Below are positions 1 through 7,786 of a DNA stretch of 45,761 bases, in pieces (the stretch's first letter is position 1; each line of letters begins with the position of its first letter). The DNA is taken from the NCBI GenBank assembly GCA_030540195.1, contig JAUNWT010000009.1, forward strand, positions 1 through 45,761, in the 5' to 3' direction. This DNA is from Bacillota bacterium (GTDB taxonomy: Bacteria; Bacillota_I; Bacilli_A; Erysipelotrichales; Coprobacillaceae). Under the pieces are notes generated by a model. It saw nothing but the letters and a program-made list of their open reading frames with translations, did no database searches and was not told the origin of the DNA. The position numbers and the translations under genes were made by a program.

Positions 1-26
1 ATACCAATGGGTTCCACTCTTTTTTC

Positions 27-149
27 CTATTTAACTGTCAAAGACGGGATTATACTTATCTTTGTTTGTAATGCAAAAATGAATAGCAGTACTGCAATAA
101 AATCTGCAGCTAATGCAGTAGTAATTATTTTTTTATTATTTGAATCCAT
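27..149 (-). CDS. Small predicted membrane peptide after deoB (40 aa)
   Basis: A complete 40-codon frame begins (ATG at 147-149) one base after the deoB stop codon and ends with TAG at 27-29. The peptide has a charged N-terminus (MDSNNKK) and then one hydrophobic stretch, about residues 9-34, that could span a membrane once. No strong Shine-Dalgarno sequence is visible, so translation would have to be coupled to deoB termination. In Bacillus a purine nucleoside phosphorylase usually follows deoB; it is not visible here, and only 26 bases remain before the window edge. I do not recognise a family. It could be a chance frame. Confidence 0.4.
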   Translation of the reverse strand: MDSNNKKIITTALAADFIAVLLFIFALQTKISIIPSLTVK

Positions 150-150
150 C

Positions 151-1335
151 TTATTTTAATTTTGATAAAATTGATTCACCAATGCCATTATATTTAACAT
201 TGAAATTATCACATATTGTAGCACCAATAATACCAAATGTATTTTCTTCATTTAATTGTTCATGATTACTAAATTGTTTAGAATAAATAACTAATGGTAC
301 TTGTTCACGAGTATGATCAGTTCCTTTATATGTTGGATCATTACCATGATCAGCAGTAACCATAAGTAAATCATCATCATTTAATTCATCAATAAGTATC
401 TTTAACTGATTATCAAATGATTCAATTGCTTGACCATAACCAATTGCATTTCTACGATGTCCATACATTGCATCAAAATCTACTAAATTAATAAAGGCAA
501 GTCCTTCGAAATCTTCATTTTTAGCAAGTTCAATTGTTTTATTCATTCCATCTTCATTGCTAACAGTTCTAATCTTTTTAGTAATACCTTGATCAACAAA
601 AATATCTGGTATTTTACCGACACCAATAACATCTAAATTATCTTCTTTTAAATCATCTAAAGCTGTTTTAGCAAAAGGTGCAAGAGCATAATCGTGTCTA
701 TTTGCAGTACGAGTAAATTGACCTTCCCCACTACCAATATATGGTCGAGCAATAACACGACCAACTTTCCAACGATCATCCATAGCGATTTCTCTAGCAA
801 TTTCACATGCTTTATATAGTTCATCTAATGGAATAATATCTTCATGTGCAGCGATTTGAAATACAGAATCAGCTGAAGTATAAACAATCCAATCTCCTGT
901 TTTCATTTGATGTTCACCATACATATCTAATATTTTTGTACCACTACATGCTATATTTCCAACACATTTGCGTCCTGTTTTTTCTTCAAATAATTGAATA
1001 AATTCATCAGGGAATCCTGTATCAGTAAAAGTAATAAATGGCTTTTCTGTTTTTAAGCCCATCATTTCCCAATGTCCAGTCATTGTATCTTTTCCGTTTG
1101 ATACTTCATTTAATTTCATTACATAGGCTTGTGGATCTGTAACTTTGTTAATTCCTTTAAAATCACCAAGCAAACCAAATCCTAACTTTTCTAATGTAGG
1201 AACCTTTAAACCATCACATTTTTCACAAATATGTTGAACAGTATTGGCCCCTAAATCATCGTATTTATCGGCATCTTTAGCATTTCCAATACCCATGGAA
1301 TCACATACGATAACAAATATTCTTTTATAGTTCAT
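151..1335 (-). CDS. deoB: Phosphopentomutase
   Basis: DeoB interconverts ribose-1-phosphate and ribose-5-phosphate (and the deoxy forms) in cytoplasmic nucleoside salvage. The 394-residue length is normal for the family. The N-terminal metal motif (FVIVCDSMGIG, Asp near residue 11) and the C-terminal alkaline-phosphatase-fold metal motif (TADHGNDP) followed by DHTREQVP are all present. I chose the ATG at 1335 because AAAGGAGA lies nine bases upstream; ATGs at 1344 and 1356 sit on or before that site. The gene overlaps the end of xerD by 11 bases, so the two are probably co-transcribed. The xerD-deoB order matches the Bacillus ripX-drm arrangement. Confidence 0.96.
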   Translation of the reverse strand: MNYKRIFVIVCDSMGIGNAKDADKYDDLGANTVQHICEKCDGLKVPTLEKLGFGLLGDFKGINKVTDPQAYVMKLNEVSNGKDTMTGHWEMMGLKTEKPFITFTDTGFPDEFIQLFEEKTGRKCVGNIACSGTKILDMYGEHQMKTGDWIVYTSADSVFQIAAHEDIIPLDELYKACEIAREIAMDDRWKVGRVIARPYIGSGEGQFTRTANRHDYALAPFAKTALDDLKEDNLDVIGVGKIPDIFVDQGITKKIRTVSNEDGMNKTIELAKNEDFEGLAFINLVDFDAMYGHRRNAIGYGQAIESFDNQLKILIDELNDDDLLMVTADHGNDPTYKGTDHTREQVPLVIYSKQFSNHEQLNEENTFGIIGATICDNFNVKYNGIGESILSKLK

Positions 1336-2254
1336 TTTTATCATTCTCCTTTTCATTGTTTTTATGACTTCTTAAATGAAATTTATTATAGTCTTCTATC
1401 ATTTTTTCATTCGATACATGTGTATAGATTGTTGTCGTTGAAATATCACTATGCCCTAATAATTCTTGTATTGATCTTAAATCAGCACCATTTTCAAATA
1501 AATGAGTAGCAAAAGTATGACGAAACGTATGGGGCGATACTTTTTTGTTAATTGATGTTTTGTTCACTTCTTTTTGTAATATTGCATAAAAATCTTCACC
1601 AGAAATTTTTTTAAAATGATTATTAAAAAAGAGTAGATCAACCTCTTTGAAATCTAATTTAGGATTTCTATAATCATAAATATATTTTTCCATAATTTTA
1701 CAAACATAATCAGTTAAAGGAATAAGTCTTTCTTTATCCCCTTTCCCAATAACATTTAAGTATTTCATTTTTAAATTTAATTGATAAATGGTTAGAGAAA
1801 CAAGTTCTGCAACACGTATTCCTGTTGCATAAAGTAATTCCAACATTGCTCTATTTCTTGCAGAAATAAAATCAGTCATCTTTACATTATTTAAAAGCAT
1901 TTCTATTTCTTGTTTGCTAAGTACGGTTGGAAGTTTTTTTTGAGCTTTTGGTAGATCAAAAGATTCCATAGGATTATATTCAATGATTTCTTCTTTTAAT
2001 AAACATTTATAAAATGATCTTAATGAAACCATTTTTCTTGAAACAGTTGATGAAGATAAATGAGACAACGTTTTTAAATAAAATCGAATATGTTCTTTAT
2101 TGATATCTTCAATCTGATCAATTTGATGATTTGTTTCTACATAATTTAAAAAAGCATGTATATCCCTTATATAATTTTTAACTGTTTTTTCACTAGCATT
2201 TTTTTCAACAATTAAATATTGTTTAAATTCTAAAAGAGCATCTTTATTTTTCAT
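1325..2254 (-). CDS. xerD: Tyrosine recombinase XerD
   Basis: Site-specific recombinase that, with XerC, resolves chromosome dimers at dif during division. At 309 residues it is a normal XerD. The N-terminal core-binding SAM-like domain occupies about residues 1-100. The catalytic set can be read directly: Arg147 (GIRVAEL), Lys171 (GKGDKER), His242/Arg245 (HTFRH), His268 (LGHSD) and the nucleophile Tyr277 (TTIYTH). The ATG at 2254 follows a GGTGATTAA Shine-Dalgarno. It sits between spoIIM and deoB, as in Bacillus, where a fur gene normally intervenes and is absent here. The lysine-rich tail extends into deoB. Confidence 0.95.
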   Translation of the reverse strand: MKNKDALLEFKQYLIVEKNASEKTVKNYIRDIHAFLNYVETNHQIDQIEDINKEHIRFYLKTLSHLSSSTVSRKMVSLRSFYKCLLKEEIIEYNPMESFDLPKAQKKLPTVLSKQEIEMLLNNVKMTDFISARNRAMLELLYATGIRVAELVSLTIYQLNLKMKYLNVIGKGDKERLIPLTDYVCKIMEKYIYDYRNPKLDFKEVDLLFFNNHFKKISGEDFYAILQKEVNKTSINKKVSPHTFRHTFATHLFENGADLRSIQELLGHSDISTTTIYTHVSNEKMIEDYNKFHLRSHKNNEKENDKNEL

Positions 2255-2299
2255 TTAATCACCAAAAGTATTATAACATGTTGAATTATTTTAATAAAA

Positions 2300-2845
2300 T
2301 TATAATAAATATATTTTTATAAAACATGATAAAAATATACATAAAACGACAACTATTAAATAGTTGAGCATATAATTTATTAAGAATTTTAATCTAAAGT
2401 TATCTTTTTGAATAAAAGTAAGCTTAAATGACTGCAATGATAAATATGTTCCCATATATGATAAAATATAGCTTATTAGAAGCTCTAATATAATTTGAGG
2501 AATAATGACAGCTATTACACTATAAAATGTCTGAGATGAAAAATTTATGCTTTTTAAAGAAAAGATAATACAACTTATACGATAAATTAAAGAAAGTGAA
2601 ATGATGGGTGCTCCTATAAAACTGGTTGCAGAAAGAAAAACAACAACTATGTACACAGAGGTACAAAGTAAATAAGAATTAATAGGAGTTGCTTTCGCAT
2701 AGATCACTGTATAAAAAAGATGAGAAATATTTATATTTTTACGTGTAACTAAAAAAATACACAGAAAAAAAACGGAGTAAACAAGATTAATGCATAAATA
2801 TTGATGTAAATACAATCTGTTTTTACGAAAGAAAAAAGATATCAT
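2300..2845 (-). CDS. spoIIM: Stage II sporulation protein M-like membrane protein
   Basis: A 181-residue protein that is mostly hydrophobic, with about five membrane segments. In SpoIIM-containing bacteria this protein joins SpoIID and SpoIIP in the engulfment peptidoglycan machine in the mother-cell membrane. The central segment (ATSFIGAPIISLSLIYR) and the following PQIILELLISYIL segment have the pattern of the DUF95/SpoIIM family (glycine-proline turn, then a second helix after Pro-Gln). The protein is shorter than Bacillus SpoIIM (about 214 residues). Position just upstream of xerD and deoB is the classical spoIIM locus and supports the call. Its start codon and GGGAGG Shine-Dalgarno lie inside a 12-bp hairpin (2837-2877). 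Confidence 0.75.
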   Translation of the reverse strand: MISFFFRKNRLYLHQYLCINLVYSVFFLCIFLVTRKNINISHLFYTVIYAKATPINSYLLCTSVYIVVVFLSATSFIGAPIISLSLIYRISCIIFSLKSINFSSQTFYSVIAVIIPQIILELLISYILSYMGTYLSLQSFKLTFIQKDNFRLKFLINYMLNYLIVVVLCIFLSCFIKIYLL

Positions 2846-2877
2846 ATAATTCCTCCCTATTGAAATATATGATATCT
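2837..2877 (-). promoter_or_regulatory. Hairpin enclosing the spoIIM ribosome binding site and start codon
   Basis: AGATATCATATA (2837-2848) and TATATGATATCT (2866-2877) are perfect 12-bp reverse complements around a 17-base loop. On the minus strand the 3' arm contains the spoIIM ATG (2843-2845), the loop contains GGGAGG, and the arm is followed by six T residues. It could be a weak AT-rich terminator for dinB, which ends nine bases upstream, a translational gate on spoIIM, or both. Confidence 0.65.
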
Positions 2878-2885
2878 AATGTGAG

Positions 2886-4064
2886 TTATTCTTTTTTATT
2901 TAATAGCTGTGCTGCTGTCATCAATTTATAGTTGCTTTTATGATTTACGTTCTTAATAAAATCTTCAATATGATTATTTGAAGATTGTTGTTTCGGGTTT
3001 TCAAATAAATTCATTTGTTTTAAATATTTTGTTTGATTAATCGTGTTATTTAATGAAACACCTAACAAACGAACAGGACGTCCATCAAAGTTATTATCAA
3101 ACAAGTATTTGACTGTAGAAATAATTGTTTCATATTCATTGGTATAATCACTAATGAGTGTTTGTCTTGATACCGTTTCAAATCTTGAATATTTAAGCGT
3201 TATACCTATAGAGTTTGAAATAAGATTCTTATCTTTTGCTCTTTTAGAAACTTTCATTGTTAATTCTTTTAATGTGTCATTTAATACAACAACATCTGCT
3301 GTATCAAATTGTAGAGTAGTTGAATGCCCTACAGATTTTAATTCACCTTTTTGATAATTCACTTTACTTGTATCAATTCCATTAGCTTTTCTATAAAGCA
3401 GTAATGCATTTTTACCAATAATTTGTCTTAATTTATTGTAATTATCATAATTAGCAACGTCTCCAATAGTTAAAATACCAACTTCTTTTAATCGAGGTGC
3501 TGTTTTTTTACCAACACCAAACATATCTGATATATCAAGTGGCCACATCAATTCTTTATAATTATGGCGATTTAAAACAGTAATTCCCATAGGCTTTTTC
3601 ATATCACTGGCCATTTTAGCCATAAATTTATTTGGAGCAATTCCAATAGAGCATTTAAGTTTTAACTGATCATAAACTTCTTTTTGAATTTGTTTTGCAA
3701 GTAAAATAGGATTACTTGGATGCTTTGTAAAATAATCAGAAAAATCAACATAACATTCATCAATACTAGCAACCTCTAAAATAGGACTATAACTTCGTAT
3801 AATTTCAAAAAAGCTTTGCGATAAATTTCTATACAATGTAAAGTTAACCGGCTTTATAACTAAATTTTTGCAAAGCTGTTTTGCTTGAAACAATGGCATA
3901 GCTGAATGAATGCCATATTTTCTTGCCTCATAAGAAGCTGTCGAAACAATAGCTCTTCGACTATTTCCAGATATAACAAGTGGTTTTCCTTCTAATGAAG
4001 GATCGACAGAAACTTCAGCACTTGCATAAAAGGCATTTAAGTCAATATGAAATATAATTTGCAT
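2886..4064 (-). CDS. dinB: DNA polymerase IV (Y family)
   Basis: Error-prone translesion polymerase of the Y family, 392 residues. The palm metal ligands are visible: Asp8 (FHIDLNAFYAS) and Asp102-Glu103 (SIDECYVDF). The probable steric-gate residue is Tyr13. A helix-hairpin-helix (MFGVGKKTAPRLKEVGI) and the little-finger domain follow. A glutamine-rich beta-clamp binding peptide, QMNLFENP, lies near the C-terminus and matches the QxxLF clamp motif. ATG 4064 is preferred because GAGGTG lies six bases upstream; the in-frame GTG at 4073 is part of that ribosome site. It lies between spo0A and spoIIM, where Bacillus has other genes. Confidence 0.95.
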   Translation of the reverse strand: MQIIFHIDLNAFYASAEVSVDPSLEGKPLVISGNSRRAIVSTASYEARKYGIHSAMPLFQAKQLCKNLVIKPVNFTLYRNLSQSFFEIIRSYSPILEVASIDECYVDFSDYFTKHPSNPILLAKQIQKEVYDQLKLKCSIGIAPNKFMAKMASDMKKPMGITVLNRHNYKELMWPLDISDMFGVGKKTAPRLKEVGILTIGDVANYDNYNKLRQIIGKNALLLYRKANGIDTSKVNYQKGELKSVGHSTTLQFDTADVVVLNDTLKELTMKVSKRAKDKNLISNSIGITLKYSRFETVSRQTLISDYTNEYETIISTVKYLFDNNFDGRPVRLLGVSLNNTINQTKYLKQMNLFENPKQQSSNNHIEDFIKNVNHKSNYKLMTAAQLLNKKE

Positions 4065-4102
4065 TTCATTCACCTCTTATGCGTATTGTAACATATTTGT
4101 TA

Positions 4103-4906
4103 TTAAAAATAACGTTCTTTGTGGGCTAAAGCTGTTTTGTGTGCTAAACGAAGTTTATCAGCAATCATTGCAATAAATTCAGAATTCGTAGGTTTTGATT
4201 TAGAAGCAGATACTGTATAACCAAAAATATCATCAATAGCTTCAGTATTACCTCGATTCCAAGCAACTTCAATGGCATGTCTGATTGCACGTTCAACACG
4301 TGATGAAGTGGTATTATAACTTCTTGCAATTTCAGGATATAATACTTTTGTAACTTGTCCTAATATATCAATATTATAATACGTTGTCATGATTGCACTT
4401 CTTAGATACATATATCCTTTGATATGTGCAGGAATACCAACTTCATGTAATATTTCTGTAATCTCATTTTCAATTTTAATCTTTTGAATTTTTTTATCTT
4501 CATTTTTCTTATCGACTTGTAGTTCTGCTTTATTATTTAAAACCTTTTTTAAGACATCCATAAAGTAGTCAAAGTCGACAGGAATTTTAAAGCAGTAACT
4601 CACATTTAATTTTTCAAGAGCACTACTTATTAAAGGGCTTGTGAAACTTGTAAGGCATATTGCGTGTTGAAAAGCATCTTTATTAACTTCATTTACTTTT
4701 TCAAGAACGCCAATGCCATCAATATCTGATAGCATTAAATCGATGATTACTAAATCACATTTGTTTGTTTTGAAAAATGTAATTGCATCGATGGCATGAG
4801 TTGTAGTTCCAACAATTTGGTAATTTTGTACTTTATTTATTTGCTCTGTGATTTTATCTAACAACTCACGATTTTCTTCAATAATATAAATTCTACTTTT
4901 ATCCAT
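4103..4906 (-). CDS. spo0A: Sporulation master regulator Spo0A
   Basis: Response regulator that commits the cell to sporulation when phosphorylated. It has 267 residues, the same length as Bacillus Spo0A. Receiver domain: phospho-acceptor Asp56 (VIIDLML) and Lys107 (CFKIP). The Mg-binding acidic pair is Glu10-Glu11, where Bacillus has Asp10-Asp11. The C-terminal sigma/DNA-binding domain carries the signature [19 protein letters not shown] and the [12 protein letters not shown] ending. ATG 4906 has a strong GGGAGG five bases upstream; an earlier frame start at 4924 lies upstream of that site. It directly follows spoIVB, as in Bacillus and Clostridium. Confidence 0.97.
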   Translation of the reverse strand: MDKSRIYIIEENRELLDKITEQINKVQNYQIVGTTTHAIDAITFFKTNKCDLVIIDLMLSDIDGIGVLEKVNEVNKDAFQHAICLTSFTSPLISSALEKLNVSYCFKIPVDFDYFMDVLKKVLNNKAELQVDKKNEDKKIQKIKIENEITEILHEVGIPAHIKGYMYLRSAIMTTYYNIDILGQVTKVLYPEIARSYNTTSSRVERAIRHAIEVAWNRGNTEAIDDIFGYTVSASKSKPTNSEFIAMIADKLRLAHKTALAHKERYF

Positions 4907-4938
4907 AATTACCTCCCTATTCACCTACCAACACGTTT

Positions 4939-4967
4939 ATTATATAAATTATTACAATTTATGTTTA
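4939..4967 (-). promoter_or_regulatory. Candidate promoter of spo0A
   Basis: On the minus strand TATAAT (4939-4944) lies 33 bases upstream of the spo0A ATG. A partial -35 element, TAAACA (4962-4967), stands 17 bases further upstream. The match at -35 is four of six, so a regulated or alternative-sigma promoter is also possible. Confidence 0.4.
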
Positions 4968-5066
4968 GTTTTTATAAAAAAAGAATTTCATTTTTATTAA
5001 TTTAGTTATTATTTTTTAGTAAAAGACTAAAAATATCTACATATTTTTTTAATTATGTATAATAAA

Positions 5067-5073
5067 TGTCGAA
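5067..5073 (+). promoter_or_regulatory. Candidate Spo0A box upstream of spo0A
   Basis: TGTCGAA, an exact 0A box, lies between spoIVB and spo0A about 160 bases upstream of the spo0A start. Autoregulation of spo0A through such boxes is known in Bacillus. A 7-mer of this composition is expected a few times by chance in a window this size, so position is the main support. Confidence 0.45.
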
Positions 5074-5074
5074 T

Positions 5075-5115
5075 TTCGTAAAAAAAGAGATGATAAAAAC
5101 ATCTCTTTTTACGAA
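5075..5115 (-). terminator. Terminator-like hairpin at the end of spoIVB
   Basis: The arms at 5075-5092 and 5100-5115 pair (GAGATG/CATCTC, extended by an A/T run and TTCGT/ACGAA) around a seven-base loop. The stem overlaps the spoIVB stop codon. The T-run is inside the 3' arm, so termination strength is uncertain. It would separate spoIVB from spo0A. Confidence 0.6.
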
Positions 5116-6074
5116 TTATCTATCATCCATTGGATAAACATCCCATATCCTTGCAAATTATTTTGAGAACTTGCATGTGTTACACAACCAATTAATTTGT
5201 TATTTTGTATAATTGGTGACCCACTCATTCCTTGAATGATTCCATTGGTTAAATCAATAACATCTTGATCAACAAGTGTAAAATGAATCCCTTTTTCATT
5301 GGGCTGATCTTGTTTTATAATTTGATCAATACGTATTTTACATTTTTTTATCTCATTATTTTTTAAAACCGTTAAAAAATAGGCATCTCCTGTTTTTATT
5401 TCATCTTGTGATGCGGTTTGATAAATATTATTTTTAGGTAAAGAGCCTATTGTTCCAAAGACACCGTAATCATTATTTTTTTCAATTTTTCCAAGACTCG
5501 AATCTTGAATATTTCCAATTTTTTGTCCAATTTCTAAACTCGAACTTTTTTTAATAGAACTAATAGGTGCCTCATAAACATTACCTTGTTCAATAATATT
5601 TTCATTATCATTTAAGCAATGTCCCAAACTCGCAAATTCATTTGTATCCATTCGATAATAAGTAACTGTACCAATTCCTTTTGTACTATCTTTAACATAA
5701 AGGCCGGTACTAAATTCATCCCCTTTTTTATAGATATTCATTTGAACTGGTATGTGTTTACCTTCCCTTTCAACTATAAAATGAACGGTATTTGTTGAAA
5801 GGTTTTTTATACTATTTGTGAGTTCTTCAATAGATGTTACTTTTTGATTTTCTACTTCAATAATTAAATCATTAATTTTGAAATAGTGAGATGGATCAAT
5901 TATTTGTTGGTCTACTTCAATATCATAAAAACCTGTGATACAAATGGCATCATAGTTTAAAACAATGCCTATTGATTCTCCACCAACCATCACATCAAGG
6001 CCATAAATTTGAGTGATACACATCATGGATAATAGACAAATAACGAGGGAAACTGTAAGCTTTTTAAAAAGCAT
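5109..6074 (-). CDS. spoIVB: SpoIVB sporulation signalling serine peptidase
   Basis: S55-family serine protease secreted from the forespore. In Bacillus it cleaves SpoIVFA and triggers pro-sigma-K processing. The 321-residue protein has an N-terminal signal/membrane segment (residues 5-25), a PDZ domain (about 40-115) and the peptidase domain. His152 (SLGHCL), Ser284 (GMSGSP) and probably Asp269 form the catalytic triad; the 15-residue Asp-Ser spacing agrees with Bacillus. The protein is about 100 residues shorter than the Bacillus enzyme, mainly in the N-terminal half. Shine-Dalgarno AGGAGGT precedes ATG 6074. RBS and start lie in a long hairpin (6066-6127). It is followed by spo0A. Confidence 0.95.
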   Translation of the reverse strand: MLFKKLTVSLVICLLSMMCITQIYGLDVMVGGESIGIVLNYDAICITGFYDIEVDQQIIDPSHYFKINDLIIEVENQKVTSIEELTNSIKNLSTNTVHFIVEREGKHIPVQMNIYKKGDEFSTGLYVKDSTKGIGTVTYYRMDTNEFASLGHCLNDNENIIEQGNVYEAPISSIKKSSSLEIGQKIGNIQDSSLGKIEKNNDYGVFGTIGSLPKNNIYQTASQDEIKTGDAYFLTVLKNNEIKKCKIRIDQIIKQDQPNEKGIHFTLVDQDVIDLTNGIIQGMSGSPIIQNNKLIGCVTHASSQNNLQGYGMFIQWMIDNS

Positions 6075-6127
6075 AGATACCTCCTGTAGTCAATGGACTA
6101 CATTTGAGTTTGGCATCTATGCTTTTT
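6066..6127 (-). promoter_or_regulatory. Two-level hairpin enclosing the spoIVB ribosome binding site and start
   Basis: AAAAAGCATAGAT (6066-6078) and its exact complement at 6115-6127 form a 13-bp outer stem. Inside it TGTAGTC (6085-6091) and GACTACA (6096-6102) form a 7-bp inner stem with a four-base loop. In transcript order the outer 5' arm starts one base after the recN stop. The AGGAGG lies between inner and outer stems, and the spoIVB ATG lies in the outer 3' arm, which ends in TTTTT. It can be read as a recN terminator, a translational gate, or both. Confidence 0.7.
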
Positions 6128-6128
6128 G

Positions 6129-7772
6129 TTATACATTATTTTCTTTTAATTGTTTTGCATGTGCAATGGATTGTTCTGTAATTTCTTTACCAGAAATCAT
6201 TTTTGCAAGTTCAATAATACTGTCTTCGTTATTTAAAACAGTTATTTTAACATTTGTATCATCATTTTCTAATTGCTTACTTATTTGAAGATGATGATTA
6301 GCAAAACAAGCAACTTGTGCTAAATGTGTAATACAGATTACTTGTTGATTTTTTGAAATTTCTTTCATGATTTTCCCAATACTTTCAGCAACTTTACCAC
6401 TTACACCAGTATCCGCTTCATCAAAGATAATTGTATTATTTTCATCATGTTGACATGCTGTTTTAATAGCAAGCATAATACGTGATAATTCCCCTCCTGA
6501 AGCAATTTTTTGTAATGGTTTAGCAACTTGTCCTACATTTGTAAAAACAACGATACAAACAGAATCTAAACCATTTTCTGTTAAATTTGTTTCTTCAAAT
6601 TGAAATTTAAAATCAACCTGAGGTAAATAAAGATCTTTTAAGACTTCTTTTACTTTATTTTCTAATAAAAGCGCATTTTCTTTACGTAATTTTGAAATAT
6701 CTAAAGCAATTTTAAATGCATTTTCTTTATTAGTTTTAAGTTTGTTTTCAAGCGTTGAAATAACACTTTCTCTATTTTCAAAATATTGTATCTTATTATC
6801 AAGTTCAGCTCTAAAATCTAATATATTTTCTATACTTGCCCCATATTTACGTTTTAATTTATTAAGTTTAAAATAAGTATCTTGAACTTCATTATAACGT
6901 TCTTCACTAAAATTTGATAATTGAAGATAATCATAGATTTCATCATTAATTCCTTCAATAGAGTAATAAGCATCATATAGTTGATCATGAAGTTCTTGTA
7001 TTTTAGAACTATCTATAGATGAAAGTTCATTTAATCCATCTTTAAATAAAGACATCATTCCTTTAGAAGAATCCATAATATTTTTATACTGTGAAATATG
7101 TTTCGCATTTTTTTCAAAACTATTTAATTCATTTCTTTCTTTAATAAATTCTTCTTCATCAAAATCATCTAAATGAAGTTCATCAATTTCATCTCTTTGT
7201 GCAAGATAAAAATCATATTGTTCATCTGATAATTCTTCATTTTTTAATTGATTATACTCTTTTTCTAGCTTTTTGTATTGATTAAAATTATTAATGTATT
7301 TTTCTTTTAAAACATTTAATTTTGTTCCACAATAATCATCTAAAACTTGTAAATGATAAGATTGTTTAAATAATTGGTGTGTTTCAAATTGTGAATGTAT
7401 ATCCACAAGATTTGACATAATCGTTTTCAATAACATTTGTGTTGTTGAACGATAATTAATTTTAATGCTTGATTTGCCATCTTTTGTAATCTTTTTAGAA
7501 ACAATAAGTTGTGTATCACTTGGTATATGCATTTCATCTAGAAGTGTATTTATTTTTTCATTAGAAGTAAATACACCTTCAATATAGGCATACTCACGAT
7601 TTTCTTTAACAAAGTTTGGTTGTGTTCTTTGACCTAAAAGTTGCCCAATAGCATCAATGATAATTGATTTTCCTGCACCAGTTTCACCAGTTAATACGGT
7701 CATTCCTGAATGAAAATCAATTTGAACTTGGTTAATAATTGCAAAATTTTCGATATACAAACTTTCAAGCAT
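6129..7772 (-). CDS. recN: DNA repair ATPase RecN
   Basis: SMC-like ATPase that gathers broken DNA ends for recombinational repair. The 547-residue length is typical. Walker A is GETGAGKSIIIDAI near residues 27-40. A long charged coiled-coil region occupies about 150-400. The C-terminal ABC half has the signature SGGELSRIMLA and Walker B IIFDEADTGVSG. GGAGG lies upstream of ATG 7772. It sits 14 bases after tlyA, as in Bacillus except that the arginine repressor gene between them is missing here. Confidence 0.97.
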   Translation of the reverse strand: MLESLYIENFAIINQVQIDFHSGMTVLTGETGAGKSIIIDAIGQLLGQRTQPNFVKENREYAYIEGVFTSNEKINTLLDEMHIPSDTQLIVSKKITKDGKSSIKINYRSTTQMLLKTIMSNLVDIHSQFETHQLFKQSYHLQVLDDYCGTKLNVLKEKYINNFNQYKKLEKEYNQLKNEELSDEQYDFYLAQRDEIDELHLDDFDEEEFIKERNELNSFEKNAKHISQYKNIMDSSKGMMSLFKDGLNELSSIDSSKIQELHDQLYDAYYSIEGINDEIYDYLQLSNFSEERYNEVQDTYFKLNKLKRKYGASIENILDFRAELDNKIQYFENRESVISTLENKLKTNKENAFKIALDISKLRKENALLLENKVKEVLKDLYLPQVDFKFQFEETNLTENGLDSVCIVVFTNVGQVAKPLQKIASGGELSRIMLAIKTACQHDENNTIIFDEADTGVSGKVAESIGKIMKEISKNQQVICITHLAQVACFANHHLQISKQLENDDTNVKITVLNNEDSIIELAKMISGKEITEQSIAHAKQLKENNV

Positions 7773-7786
7773 AAATTACACCTCCA

